DNA of 64,000 bases, from assembly GCA_027382625.1 (NCBI GenBank), contig JAJKFJ010021689.1:51227-115226 (forward strand). The letters run 5' to 3'. The translations under genes were made by a program, and so were the position numbers. Under the pieces are notes generated by a model. The model saw nothing but the letters and a program-made list of their open reading frames with translations. It was not told the origin of the DNA and made no database searches. The stretch is from Tetmemena sp. SeJ-2015. Its lineage: Eukaryota > Ciliophora > Spirotrichea > Sporadotrichida > Oxytrichidae. Of this stretch, positions 21,015 through 33,250 are shown piece after piece (the first letter of the stretch is position 1; every line of letters starts with the position of its first letter).

Positions 21015-21720
21015 GTCAAACCACATAACATAAAACAACCAAATATTTATAATCAACAAAATATGAAGAAAGAAAAGAATTATAATAAAAGTATGAAGAA
21101 TATTATATCAATGGGTTTAGCATTGTTTTCAAACAATTCTCCGAGACCCTTAAAATCCTTTCCTCTTTATAATAAATTGTATTTTATAAATTAAATATAA
21201 TATAGGAACTCATCAAGAATTTTTAAAAAACTAAAGCTGTGAAAATTATCAGAGTCATTTAATTAAGTTTCTTTTTGAAATAATAATCTATTTAAAAAAT
21301 TGTCACTCATTTGATTTAAAAAAAATATTGACTATTGATAGTTTAATAATTAAATTACTGAAAAGGCGGTCACTCATATCAAACAATAGATAAGAGATAA
21401 TAGAAAAGCCAGTTTAACTTACAAAAATTATCTTAATTATTTTTCCTTTCGATAAATTAGAGATTCACTATAATTTTTATTGAAAAATCATGTTTAAATT
21501 TATTAAATTAAGCACAATATTTTTTACTTTATAATTTTTATATTATTATAAATTTGAATTAAAAACTCTATGTCTCATATAATCGCACAACATTAAAGCT
21601 CATAGATCATAATGATAAGAATTGATAACTAGTATATCTAATTTCTTTATTTAAAAAGAGACATTGGAGCATGTTCAAAATTACTCAAAATAACTAAAAA
21701 TCCTTTTCAGTTTTATTTTG
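21015..21720. other. AT-rich spacer, no gene seen
   Basis: Long A/T runs and no sustained, compositionally convincing frame in ciliate code on either strand. Confidence 0.5.
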
Positions 21721-21724
21721 GCAC

Positions 21725-22185
21725 TAGGTATGGATGTAGCCACCCTTATTAGTAGTAAAACCCACTATATCATCTCCAAATCATAATGCTGGAAGTGGAA
21801 CAGTATACTTTCCCATTTTAATTATAGCAGCTGTTCCTCATTGCGTTTCTAAGTTTCAACACATCAATTATTTTATAGAACATCAAACTCTTATCTACTA
21901 AGCGCAATTCAGTTTGGAATAGCTAATCTTCTATAGATAGATTCCTTATCTCAAGATCTCTCCGCAGACTGTAGCAAATATATAGGAATTCCACTCAGGC
22001 AAATCTAAGTTCAAATTGAAGCAAATTGAAAGTTGATATCCTTTCTCAACTTACTAGCAGACATTCTCTCACTCTACTTTCCACTAGAAACACAAGGAGA
22101 AAAAGAACAAGGCTGATATCTTCACAAGGCTAAATTAATGTGCCAAAACTACGTTCACCTTGCTAAAGCGAATATAAATTAAAAA
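21725..22185 (+). CDS. Unknown ciliate-code frame
   Basis: A frame from about 21732 stays open for roughly 100 codons (PTISSPNHNAGSGTVYFPIL, HQTLIYQAQFSLEQLIFYRQ), reaches TGA near 22032, and after a likely intron resumes with FHQKHKEKKNKADIFTRLNQ and TFTLLKRI to about 22185. GC is higher than in the flanks. Other frames are also open over part of it, so the frame choice is uncertain. I recognise no domain. Confidence 0.35.
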
Positions 22186-22359
22186 AAACTAGTTTAAAAA
22201 TTTTTAAGGGAAACCTCAAAGAGAAAGATATTCTTTTTTAGTTTTTTTTGATGGGTTGAAAAATAATTTTAGTCTTTATGGTGACTGTAAAGCGAAGATT
22301 ATCTTATTTTTTTTCGATTGTTTTAATGGAGATTTCTCACAGATAAGTATTATCAGATG

Positions 22360-24650
22360 AAGTTTTGAAGATAAAAAATAGAGTAATTTAAAAAGATATT
22401 AAAGAAACTCTTCTTATATAATTTAGAAGTTTTGGGGTTTTATTCTAAAATGCGTGTTAACCTTCTCTGTGTCATTTAAAATATAAAATCATCTTCTGGC
22501 ACATCATTATAAAGATTTCTGTTTTCATCTAAGTCAATATGAAGATTTTGTAATGCTTTGTTATCATTTTCTGAGAGAAGACCAGCGTTATGCTACATCT
22601 TTGGATAAAAATCATTGCCTCTTATGCTATAGTCAATTTGAGTTCGGTCAAAGGCATCGATAGTTCTATCATTTAAAAAGGATGGCCTAGCAATACCTTA
22701 AAATTAGCTTCCTCCAAGCCTAAAAAATAAATGTCCTCACACTCTTTTTGGATGGTAGCATTTATTTTATATAAAATAAATTATAAAACAATGGATTTAT
22801 CAAATTAAAGAGCTAACCGATGAATTAAATTAAAACGAATTTAACCAGTGTCTGTGAAAGATATTTAAATTGAAAGAATATTTAACTTTATAGATATTTG
22901 AGCTTTTGAAACTTACGAATTTTAAAAGCGATCTTCTTCTTTTTGTAATTTATATCTTAGCAAATTTATATTAAAAACTCAATCTACACAATATCAGTAT
23001 TATAGAATGCTTTAAAATATTCAATAAGAAATCTGAATTAATTTTAGAATGGCTTTCGATAAGTCTGTAGGTCAGTGGTTTTCTCAATGCTGTCAGCATA
23101 TTGACAAATCCCTCTTATTTGAGCCAATCGTTTTCTCCTAATTAATTTTAAATTATAAAATTATTGCTTTTAAAAGAGCTTTAAATTGTAATGCCCCATT
23201 TCTTTTTGGCATTCTAGGTCTTTGCTTCATTTTCCTTTTGAAGTTTGTCATACTATGAAATCAAATGTCTAATTTCCTTTGAGGTGTCATTTTTCACATT
23301 TTATTGGTGTTTATTTTTATTTAAATTTAAGTCATCAATCTTGATTACGAGGTCATCACCATTGCTTTAAAACAAATATATAAATGAAAATTTATTGAAT
23401 AACCAAATTATTTTATAAATTAATAGATTGGTGCATTTATTAAAATCAAAGAGAATTAAAGTAAATTAAAGCCAAAAAATGCTTTAAAATTTGATAGAGA
23501 AAGTAATTTAAGAACTTTCGTAATATATATTAGAGCTCTCAGCTTTAAGATATTCGTAGCGAAGCATTTCCAAATTGATATATCAGTAAATAAATTGAGC
23601 GTTTTGAGTGGAAGTGCTATGATCATGATGGAAAAGTATAAAATTATTTATCTGTTTTATTGGCTATCAAATAAGCTACATCTCTATTTGCAGAGAGATT
23701 TAAAATAACACTCCTTATTTAATAACTTGCTTCAACTTTGATTGAATTTTAAATCATATTATGATAATTGTCCAACTGTAAATAGCGCTTAATGAAATGA
23801 TTTTTTGTATATAATTTTAACCTTTTTCTCTATTTTTATAGATAATTATTGCTTATAATTTCAGAGTTTCTTTGAGAAATAAACTTAATCAGCTCACTCA
23901 TGTTGGCCAATGGCTTTATTAGTTCAATAAAAAATAATAAACTAAATTACAATAGTTCTTTGAAAGTCTCAATCAAATTTAATATGGATCTATATGTGAA
24001 TTATTAATAAATAGTATTGTAAATGAGTCTGTGGTCCATATCTACCTTGGCAGTCATATTTAAGAAGAAATCTTTCAAGAAATGCAGACTTATTCTATAT
24101 CAAAATAGTTTCTCTCATTTTGGATCAAGTTCGTTAAGTAAACTTGGTCTCAACAATTATAAGTGCAAAGGTGAGAAAGAATTAAATTGCATTTTAATTA
24201 AAATATCTAACCATTTGTGATTGATGAAATATTTCAAAATTTAATAAATATTTCACTATTTGATTCAATATGCTATTCTAAAATTATTATATCCTTAAAC
24301 TTTGATTTGAGAGAGCTCAATTCTTAGTTGTAGGTAACAAGAGTTTATTTAAGAGACAAATTTATGGTTTTGAGGAAATTAAAGCACTATATTTCGCCAT
24401 TGAAAGGTGCTGTAGAGATAATTAAAGAAAAAACTCCTAATATTATTTTGATTATCTGTTGAACAAATCATAGATCTGGGTGTGAGTCTGTGATTTCAAA
24501 TTCCACTAGTAGCATTTCTTTATTTATTATTTTACCAGTAATAGATTTTAATTCTATCCTATATTACAAGCCATCTCCATTTACAGTTTTTACTTACACT
24601 GCTGAGTCCTCTTTTTTATCTTCAGCTCCTAATTCGCTTAAATAAATTAA
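22360..24650 (-). CDS. Coiled-coil protein of unknown function, many introns
   Basis: Minus-strand exons in ciliate code: about 24625-24590, 24500-24440 (MLLVEFEITDSHPDL), 24345-24245 (ELSSLKSKFKDIIILEQHIE), 24150-24010 (TILIQNKSAFLERFLLKYDC), 23930-23760 (LIKPLANMSELIKFISQRNS), 23370-23170 (DLVIKIDDLNLNKNKHQ, YDKLQKENEAKTQNAKKKW), 23140-23040 (RLAQIRGICQYADSIEKTTD), 22950-22915 (KLQKEEDRFQN, gtaag donor) and 22730-22440 (FLNDRTIDAFDRTQIDYSIR, ALQNLHIDLDENRNLYNDVP). The heptad-rich middle suggests a coiled coil. The end is a TGA near 22360. It is unrelated to the channels but lies inside the span of locus 2. Confidence 0.6.
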
Positions 24651-25109
24651 AATGGATTAAAAGGTTAATTTTTTCAAATTAAATTTTTTTATTTTTCAAG
24701 GAAAATCACCAACTGAGTTTATTTTGAGTATCAAAAGATTTAATTTTCATATTATGGCAGTTTTAAGGGGTTGTAGTTGTCGAACTATTTGCCATAAAAT
24801 AATTATTATACCTATTTTCGATTAGATTTAGTTAGTTTTAATATTTATATTCACTAATGAATAGCTCTCATTATAGAGTATAAAGCTAGAATTTAAAAAA
24901 GAAACGATTTTAATATTAAAGAATGGTGTAATGGAAACTTTTCAATATAAAATTTTATTATATTTTAGTTAGTTTACTTCTGAATAATATCTTGGTTGCT
25001 AATCGTCAGTTTTATAATTAAATTATTTTAAAATCATAAGTTATAATTTCAATCTAAATTAAAATCAATAGAATAAAAGAGTAATTTTATTAATCACAAA
25101 ATTAATATA

Positions 25110-25940
25110 GTTATAGATCCTCAGCTAAAGAAATATTGATAAGATAAAGAGTTAGAATTTACTTTGTTCTGTGGGTCCTTTTCCTCTGATTGCAAACTAA
25201 ATAAATGGAACTCCATCTAAAAATAAATGCATCATTGTCCTTGAAGAGACCAAAGTTAATGTGTCTGAGTCTATTAGTATTCTTAAATAGCTTTTCATAT
25301 ACCAAATTTTGGTTTTCGTAGATGCCGTTTCCGTTTTAAACAAAAAATCTTAAAGCATTTTCATCTTAGCATATAAGTGAAATGACCTTGAAGAAAATAA
25401 TCTACTGCTTCAGATTAGACGTTTCCTAGTTAGAATTATGATTTAAAATATAGTCGAGAATAACATCAATAATTTGTCTGTTTTATTTATACAAAAGTTA
25501 ACTTTGAATTATTATTTCCAAAATATATGCTTTTTTTAAGAATTGGGATCGTAAATCAAATCTATCCATCTTGCTAACCTAAATATAGATTTTAACATTC
25601 TTTTCCCCTTTTGAGAAAGTTTAAGCTCCTCTGATTGTTAATCTGTTTCTCGATCGCTTCCTTGCAACTCTGATAATCTTCTTTGACATTTCCAAGTCTG
25701 GAGAGTTTGTAGGAAACCTTGAAGATTTATCCCAATTTAAACTATGATGATAGTAAATTGAATTATAGATCTTCTTGGCCTTTTTAATATCTTAGCCGAG
25801 CAGCTGAGTAAACATGATCTCTGGGTAATTGTCAAGAATCGAGTCTACCTTTGAGTTATTCTTGATTGCCAGTAGTAAATATAAAATCGCCTTAATCTTT
25901 CCCATACACAAAAAATAATTTAGCTTGTATAAAAACGACA
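25110..25940 (-). CDS. Locus 2 RIH-domain segment
   Basis: Minus-strand homologue of 5539-5020. It shows the ENQNLVYEKLF motif near 25310 (compare ENQMLVYKKLL), NGNGIYENQ-like sequence around 25325, RHINFGLFKDNDAFIF near 25240, and LLGXXIKKAKK-like helix codons at 25770-25810. AT-rich gaps (25470-25560, 25735-25770) probably are introns or IESs. Ends just before the 9-bp pointer at 25947. Confidence 0.6.
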
Positions 25941-25946
25941 TTTTTA

Positions 25947-26160
25947 TAGAACTATCTTATTTTGGCAGAGTAGGAGCCCCGATGGTGCTAATTTAACGCT
26001 CTAGAGCTCTATATATTGAGGACCCTCCTCTTGAACAACGAATATAATGGTATTGCTCATCGTTAAGGAACAAAAGCAGGCGTTACTGTTGAAGACATTA
26101 CGATAAGTTCAAGCCAAGTTTAAATTAACACAGATTATTTGGCTCAACTGATGATATGAG
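25947..26160 (+). CDS. Locus 2 start of RIH domain, diverged
   Basis: From the 9-bp pointer TAGAACTAT (25947-25955, mate 47875-47883) the plus frame reads NYLILAEQEPRWCQFNALEL and stays open to a TGA near 26158. AEQ...ALELYI parallels AEQGVLEIYIKLLEL of locus 1 but the rest has drifted. It occupies the same inverted position next to a minus-strand RIH segment. Confidence 0.45.
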
Positions 26161-26164
26161 ATCC

Positions 26165-26795
26165 CATTTGTAAGTTTCTCGACAAAGCATGAAATATAAC
26201 GAGAAAACCAACTCAGAACGCGTGTGTATGAACTCTCATAATCAAGCTTATTGCAGTAGTTGGAAGGAACCCTCATAAACTCAGGTTAATTGTATAACAG
26301 AAATGGAAGAGCGGCATGGCACGATTAATTAATAACGGAATAGTCACCTAATCCTCTCTCATCCAAGACTGATAATCCTGCTACACCAAATTAGTTCAAA
26401 GGCATAAACAACACGTAACAAAAAACAATTATATAAGAAGAGGACTCTCATTAAGTCATCTAATTTGCTGAATTACACTTACATCTCGATCATCTCCGTG
26501 GCACCTTTAACTGTCCTACCTATTTCATCTCGTCCTAGACTTTAATCTCTTAATTATCGCATCTTTTCCTAGCTTTACTTAAAGCAAAGATAGCTAGGAT
26601 TATATTAAATTCTAATTTAATGCTTTCTTATTTTTAGAGTCCTGTTTGAACATGCTTTATGCGGTAGATATCTCCCTACTACACTTATAAAATAATTTTG
26701 CTAATTCACTTACTTGATAACGAATGGCTTTAGCTTCTGAATTTCCCAGAAGTATCTAAAACTAAGAAAAGCCTAATAAATTAAATCTGGCCTTG
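26165..26795. other. Moderate-GC stretch, no certain gene
   Basis: Composition is less AT-rich than usual for a spacer up to about 26560, but no frame in ciliate code is convincing. By position it corresponds to the linker and second MIR of locus 1 and may be a decayed remnant. Confidence 0.3.
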
Positions 26796-26799
26796 TTAC

Positions 26800-27347
26800 T
26801 GTCTGCTGAATCAATTTCATAAATTATTCCGATTAATGAATTATTGATGATTTCTATAGTGACTCTTTCCTCAAGAATTTCAACAGGTTTAGGTTCTGGC
26901 TCTACTTCAAAGTCAAGCTGGGTCTTCTTTTTGCTAGAAATGTCCTTGTTGAGTTCGAGCTTGTTTACTTGCTCATTCTTGGCGAGAGCTTCGGCTGCAG
27001 CAGTTGCTACTTCATCTGCATTTTGCTCATTATCAGCACTCTGCTAATTAACAATGCTGTTAGCTTTCTTAATGGCTCTTTCTACAGCCTAAAAGTCATC
27101 TATTTCAATTTATATCACTTAAATAGTGTTAAATAATGTGGACATTTCTTTCTGAGTACGTAGAGGATACTAAAGATCTTTTTGCTTGGTGATATCAGGC
27201 ACCTGCACTGATAGGTAACCGTTAGTCTACTTGTGGAAAAACTTTATCACATTTCCTGACATAATGTTCTCGTCCTGCACCTCAGCTATTTAAAATAGCT
27301 TTAATCTTTAGCTTTTCCAAAGTAATCGTATGGCTGGAAAAGTCTAG
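26800..27347 (-). CDS. Locus 2 first MIR repeat and linker
   Basis: Leftward from 27347: an intron, VQDENIMSGNVIKFFHKQTN followed by GYLSVQVPD (compare NVISGSVIRFYHKQTNGYLS in locus 1), then a Gln/Ala/Glu linker including DEVATAAAEALAKNEQVNK and KKKTQLDFEVEPEPKPVEIL. The right edge is the 13-bp pointer 27335-27347 with an inverted mate at 52526-52538. Confidence 0.7.
27335..27347 (-). repeat. Pointer CTAGACTTTTCCA, mate 52526-52538 (inverted)
   Basis: Thirteen identical bases on opposite strands 25 kb apart with different flanks. It lies at the trefoil-to-MIR junction, the position where locus 1 uses TGTCTTCAAAGCAA. Confidence 0.8.
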
Positions 27348-27824
27348 AAAATAGCACTTAAATATTCTTATGCAGATCAAATTTTTTAGTTTGATGCTTG
27401 CTTGTTTGCGGCTGGTTCGATGAAATTTTAGATCAGAAAAGAATCTTAGTACTGAATATAAAAATACACGTTCATTGGCTCTATATATTTATAATATTTT
27501 ATGAATGATCTGACCATTTTGGCGCAGCCTGTCGGAGGGGACTATGGAGCGTAAATATATTTGAATCGTTAGAATTTAAGATGAATTATAAGTTAACTAA
27601 CTTCTAGATGACTACGAGAGAGAGAACAGAGACAATGATTACCTCAATACATAACTCAAGGGAACAAATTCAACATGCAGATTATATTTTTCATTTTTGT
27701 TGATCTTGTGATTGATTTCGAAACTGGAGCAGGACTCGATCTTGAAGAGGCAGGATTTGAAGTTACAGAAGGCATCTGGCTTGTGTTCGAAGTTCCTTGA
27801 CATAATGTCCAGATTCTTTTTAGT
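27348..27824 (-). CDS. Locus 2 second-version trefoil segment
   Basis: Minus strand: NLDIMSRNFEHKPDAFCNFK, SCLFKIESCSSFEINHKINK, then AT-rich gaps. Closely parallels locus 1 at 7320-7180 (FCNFRNCLFKIEACSRYEVN). Right edge is the 13-bp pointer 27812-27824, mate 48921-48933. Confidence 0.7.
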
Positions 27825-27989
27825 TCCTCAAATAAATTTATTAAATCCATTTATAAATAAATTAATTTTTGTGAAAGGAATCCTAAAGAAATATTAGAAG
27901 GAGTCTGTCAAGGTTGAAAACAATTAAAAATTGAGTACTTTTCTAATTAAGAAGTATTTATGTTGAGAACAAGAGGATAGATGTGATGG

Positions 27990-28200
27990 TAAAGTCGATT
28001 AAAAAGTATCAAATAATTCTGTCGATCACTTCTGGTTGCCACCTAATTAAACTTGATAAGACTCTTAGAGATTCAAGAAAATGAATCGGCACTTTAGCAA
28101 GCTGAAAATGAAAAAGTCACTCTATTAAGTGTCAAAATACTCAATATTCTTCTTGAAGGATCGTAAATTAAAATATATGAGTTCATAAGAAATTTGGTAT
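27990..28200 (+). CDS. Locus 2 pre-RIA helical segment
   Basis: Plus strand: LQENESALQQAENEKVTLLS then VKILNILLEGS, matching ILSIQILIILLEG of locus 1 and LLSIKILNLLL of locus 3. Only about 60 codons are recognisable before AT-rich DNA. Confidence 0.55.
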
Positions 28201-28204
28201 TTAT

Positions 28205-28735
28205 CTCTTTTTTGTTTTATAATTTATTTAGTTGAAATACAGTTGCTTGATTAAAATTTTCAGTACAGCAGGCCGAGTACTTTTGTAAATTGATTTACAA
28301 ATTAAAATTCACAAGATATCTTAGAACGATGAGAATGAAAATTATTTTGTTTCAACTCATCTTGTTTAGATTTGATAAAATCAAATATCTGAGTTTGGAT
28401 CTTGATGTTCGATCCTTTAGAAAGATATTATTAATAGTGGTGACCTTTTAAGAATTTATAACTTATCAAGTGCTACGATAGGTGGCAACTTCTTAATTAA
28501 TTTAAGAATCAATTCTAGATTCCTTTCAGCACTTTATAAATTAAAAATAATGTTATTAAAAAGAAATAGTTATTATAATTTTCTGCTTTTAAATAATAGA
28601 ATAAAGTTTATACACATTGAGAATATAGAATCTTTGATTGGGGACTTTAAGTCCCTCAATCATGTTTTAAACGAAGTTCATCAAATAGTTATACTTCATT
28701 TTGTATTAATTTAAAGTATATCTATTTTAAAATAG
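28205..28735. other. AT-rich stretch, no gene seen
   Basis: No conserved frame. Corresponds by position to the 7.99-8.57 kb spacer of locus 1. Confidence 0.5.
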
Positions 28736-28739
28736 AATA

Positions 28740-29200
28740 TACTCTTCCTCAGGAGGCTAGGCATCGAATGTGCTAGTGATCACGTTAATGATGTTTTATT
28801 TAAATTTTATGTTATCATTTAATGCTTTATAATAGCTTTTATGTTGTCAAGATCAGTTTTGATTTTCAAATGGGGGCTTTTGAAGATGATTTCTATTTGA
28901 ATATTTATTTGCAATTAAAATGATTTTGACAAACTCCTTGAAGTTTTTCCTTATGACCTGGTTTTGCTTTTATGAGTCTATAATTAGTATAAAATTATTT
29001 ATATTTATAAATAAATCATGCGTTATAAATAGAAAATGATTATAAAATAGGATTATTATTATAGGTAACCGATTGCTAATAATTCTTTGAGTGATTAAAA
29101 ATAAAATAGTAAGATCTCTTGATGTCTTGTTGGTTGATGTACTCGTTGTCTATGTATTTCATAATTTGCTCGTTCAATGTTCCCAGACAAATCTCAAATC
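28740..29200 (-). CDS. Locus 2 central helical segment
   Basis: Minus strand: EQIMKYIDNEYINQQDIKRS, then after an AT-rich gap VIRKNFKEFVKIILIANKYS. These match DLQKYIKHNQ and QDNLKKFIKKILSKSE of locus 1 (8830-8640). TGA follows near 28857. Confidence 0.55.
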
Positions 29201-29508
29201 AATAAAATCAGAATAGGCATAAATTTAATTTTATGAAAGACAGACTTAATCACCCTCTCCGCCTAAATCACCACCTTCCTCAGCTTTTCATTTCTTTTAA
29301 TTTTTAAAGTATAATATAGTTAGGAGTATATTAGAAAATATATTTATCTGTATCATAAATTAAATTTATTAAATCTAAATGGGTTAAAGCAGTTCAAATT
29401 TGCAACATCCGCTAGAAAGTTATTTTATAATAATTTGAATATCCTTCGAATGTTTTAATGGGAGTATTTTATGTTCTGAGTTAAATGTGACATATAGAAT
29501 TAAAATGA

Positions 29509-29800
29509 AGCAAAGAAAGAATAAGAAAATGAGGAAGACTTGACAATTCTCTTGGATGAGTATTGGTAGGGAGTTCACTCAAAACTTATTCTAGATTTAA
29601 TTAGTTCTCGAGCAAGTTTAAGATAAAGTGGTAAATTTGAGGATTTAACTTGTATCTCTTTAAATAATTCACTTACTATTGAAGAAATCATGAATTTTAA
29701 ATATAATTTAATATATATTTTTTAAGATCAGAGCTTTATCTGGATCATCTTGTATAATAAATATAGATTAAAAATTAGAATTAATAAAGAGTAAGTTACA
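29509..29800 (+). CDS. Unknown acidic frame
   Basis: A plus frame from about 29509 encodes AKKEQENEEDLTILLDEYWQ, GVHSKLILDLISSRASLRQS and CISLNNSLTIEEIMNF, then becomes AT-rich. The LILDLISS helix is reminiscent of the VIDLIMNASSD helix before the RIA domain of IP3Rs, but the match is weak. No clear neighbours in frame. Confidence 0.35.
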
Positions 29801-30076
29801 CTAATTTTATTTAAATATTAATTTTAAAATTGAACATTTATAAACATTTACTATTAGCATATATATTAAATTTGTTATGCACTCATTTAGATTAGCAATT
29901 AAACTTGAAGACTCGAATCAAATATTTTAATTCCTTCTCCTTTAAATTCCTCTCTCTAACGAATTAATTAAATTATTTAAAATTAATTCTAAATAAGTAA
30001 TATCTAAGCGCTCTGTTATATACAATTTTATTTATTCAAAATTTTAAAATAATATAAAACTTTAATTTTCAAAATT

Positions 30077-30263
30077 ATTATAGGACACATACGTTTAGAT
30101 GACAGTCAAAGAAAAGAATAATACAACTGCTACTGCTTTCCCCTACACTTTAATTTAAATTAATATTTAATTCATTTTAAAAATCAAAATGGGCGTCAAG
30201 TGAACCTGAGCAGTTGTATTATTCTTTTCTTTGACTGTCATCTAAACGTATGTGTCCTATAAT
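30077..30263. repeat. Perfect 55-bp inverted repeat with 77-bp loop
   Basis: Bases 30077-30131 are the exact reverse complement of 30209-30263, with no mismatch. The loop (30132-30208) is AT-rich with a CCCC tract near 30139. No ORF. It could be a short foldback element (MITE-like) or a structured RNA. Confidence 0.85.
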
Positions 30264-31028
30264 GAAATAAATTGGAATAGATTTTGAAAATATTATAAAA
30301 TAAAAATCTTAATGATATGGGCTAAAATAAAAATAAATATACGCTTGGGGATCGAAAATAATAATAGATGAATAACTAATGAGATAGGAAATCTGCACTT
30401 TCAAAAATGCAGCATTTATGCAGTTATGTGCAATATAAAATAATAATACTCAAGATTAAAAGTTTTCTACTGCATTCAAATTTCCTTCCTTGAGGGAATC
30501 CTCAATTTTAATATTGAAAGCAGATGTGCCTATGGGCTTTTGCGAGAATATTATCAAAGACTGACAAGTAATTATAAATTTTTCCTCTTGGTGAGAGAGA
30601 CTTTGTACACAAAGAGATTCCGAATTTTTCGACTGAATGATAAATTTCATTACATAGTCTTCTCGCTATTAACTATCTGAAAAGATTTTATTTTTACAAA
30701 TTCTATCATAAAAAATCAAAATTTTGTTTTTAAATTAAAAATTCGGCGTCCAATAAAGCGATATTTAAAAAGTTAATCTCTTACTAAAAATTTTACTTTT
30801 TTACTTATATAATTAATACCAATAGTAAATCACAGTATTCAAAATTAAAAAATAGCCAATTGTAAAATATAGTGTATCCTGAGTATTAATAAAATGTCAT
30901 ATTTAAATTATATTTAAAGTTTACTAGTTGTATCTTATATTTTTGATTAAAAGTTAAGTAGAACTTAAAAATAAATGAGTACATAATAAATATTATTACT
31001 TGAGACAAATAGAGATAAATTTATAAAT

Positions 31029-31145
31029 TAGTTATATAGCTTCAACAAATACTCGAGCGTCCTTCAATTATTTGGATATAATCTCAAATGCAGAAGACCA
31101 TCATGATTGCTCAAATTGTTACTGTAGGAACTCATGTACTTCCAG
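31029..31145 (-). CDS. Locus 2 fragment of the central region
   Basis: The minus strand encodes KYMSSYSNNLSNHDGLLHL, matching YWRYLTFFSNTLNKQDGLLH of locus 1 (9480-9420) and YWRYLSYFSNLSNRQDGLL of locus 3 (63720-63670). It breaks off into the 34-bp repeat 31029-31062. Confidence 0.6.
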
Positions 31146-31639
31146 TATTTTAAATACCAAAATCTTAATTTAAAAAGAATTGGATTTGAGGGGAGAAGAA
31201 GAAGTGCATCAAAAAATTTAATTTCATAATTCATGGCTAAAATCTAAACAAAATTATTAATCTCTTTAAGCTTTTTAATCAGTAATATCTTAATAAAAGA
31301 TCAAAACAACTATGAGAATTGCCTTTATTTCCAATAAATGTGAACCTTCGCGACTCTATTGAACTCCTTTAGTTTGACTTAAGATTGAGAATAGGAAGTC
31401 AAAATAAACAAGTAGGAACTATATTTTAATGGCTTCTTAATTTTCACTTGAGAAAATTTGAAGCCTCACAGTTTAATATAATGATTGCTAAAACTTTTGC
31501 AATATTCAATTAGTTGTATATTCAACCTTTTTAAATATATAAAAAAGGAGGACTTCCATTCTCCCTCGCTAGGCTTTTGTAAATTTATTTACCATTATAA
31601 AATATGTTTTTTTATATAGTATTCTTTTGGATCATGAAC

Positions 31640-33170
31640 TTATTATGAATATCTTCAGCTCCTGGATTTGTTCCAGCTGTCCCAGTACCAGTTTTTTTCT
31701 GTGCATCCTTATTCTAGGAATTCTTATTCTAAAGTTTATAGATGTCTTAAATTATAAGTCTAAACTGTTTATACCATTTAAAAGAGGTAATTATTTACTT
31801 ATATACAAAATTAATCATTAATTATAATCTTTATAAAGTTTTTTATAAGTATTATAGAATTATTTTGTCTTGCTCTAGTTTTGCTATTCTGCCATCAATT
31901 TGTAGCATGTTTTTCTCCCATTCTTCCTATCTTTTCTTTTCATTTAGAGCTATCTAAGCTTTTTGAACATCAGTTTGGAATGGAAAATATTTAAATTATA
32001 CAGAGAGGTTAAAAAAATAATGGCATGAATTACATTGCTATCAAGTTTTAAGAAATAAATTTAGATAAAGTCACAGACAGTATTTATTTTTAAAAAAATC
32101 CACAGTAATAATTTTTAAAATTTATTAAAGGAAAAGAGCTTGCTCCGTAATTGAGATCGATACTCTGAAATTTGCCAGCCACGGTGGTATTTGAGCTACT
32201 AATATAAAATACATACTTTTTGAAGCTTTAAGTTTGATTATGAGGATTATTCATATTATCCTATTACTAAAACAATATTATGCTACTTACTATACAAATT
32301 ATAAGATGTATGTTTTAAGATCAAATTTTTATTTTAGGATAGCCGCCCATTTTATCTGCGTATTGATACTTATCTTGTAAAGCCTCTATCTAAGGCAATA
32401 AAATATGTTATCACAGTGAATAAAGTGTATTATAATAATTTGCAAAAGTTTTTATTTTATTTACAAATAAAAATTAAAGAGTAAAATAAAATTATTTATT
32501 ATAAAGGCACGTTATATTTACCAGGTTCCAGATTAATCAACTACACCAAATTTAAATGAATTAATGTTTAATACAATAAAAAATTTTAGCAAAATAAATA
32601 TAATAGAATTGCACTTAAACAGAAATAATTATAGCAGGAAATTTGATTAGTTCTAGAATTAATGTGAAAATTAAATTAATATGTCCTATGATAACAGCAA
32701 AAATGAGATAAAACTTTAGCAAAAGGATACTTTTTTAAGAAGTTTTGAGTTGAAACTTTTCATGAAGCTCAGCTAAGTCAATTAGAGAAAATGAAAACAG
32801 TATGAAAAATCAATTAGAAAATACCAATTTTATATTTTTAAAAAATGAATAAGGATAAAATAGAAGCAGTATAGCTATTTAGACTGTCTTTATAACACAG
32901 CACCGTTCTCTAATTTTATAATGCTATCGAATAATTAAATTTCAATAATAAACAAGGATAATCTACTAATTTATTGAATATTATTTCTTAAAGAACTCTC
33001 TTATTACATTGAAATAGTATTTTTAATATTAATTTTAAATTCTTGAGTATCTCATCCATTTTATTTTCTTTAGTATCAGTACTTTTTTTCTCCTCTTCTT
33101 ACTTTTATTCATGTATTGCTAAAATGAATGTCTTAAGTAAAATTATCAATATTTATTAAATATGTAATTT
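31640..33170 (-). CDS. Small coiled-coil protein, unknown function
   Basis: Minus-strand exons in ciliate code: about 33165-33040 (HEQKQEEEKKSTDTKENKMD), 32930-32870 (LENGAVLQRQS), 32395-32330 (IEALQDKYQYADKMGGY), 32200-32130 (SSSNTTVAGKFQSIDLNYGA), 31985-31855 (QTDVQKAQIALNEKKRQEEW, NMLQIDGRIAKLEQDK) and 31700-31640 (KKLVLGQLEQIQELKIFIIS), TGA near 31636. AT-rich introns make up most of the gene. No domain beyond coiled coil. Divergent from the plus gene at 33251. Confidence 0.5.
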
Positions 33171-33250
33171 ATCAATTTTATCTTTGCATCCATTCTCTCT
33201 CGAATTTTTACTTTTAAATATTTATTATTATTTTCTATAAAAAGATTTAA

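Noticed and set aside
20889..21194. 101-codon plus-strand frame
   Set aside because: The minus strand here encodes a conserved locus 2 channel segment, and the plus product is low-complexity.
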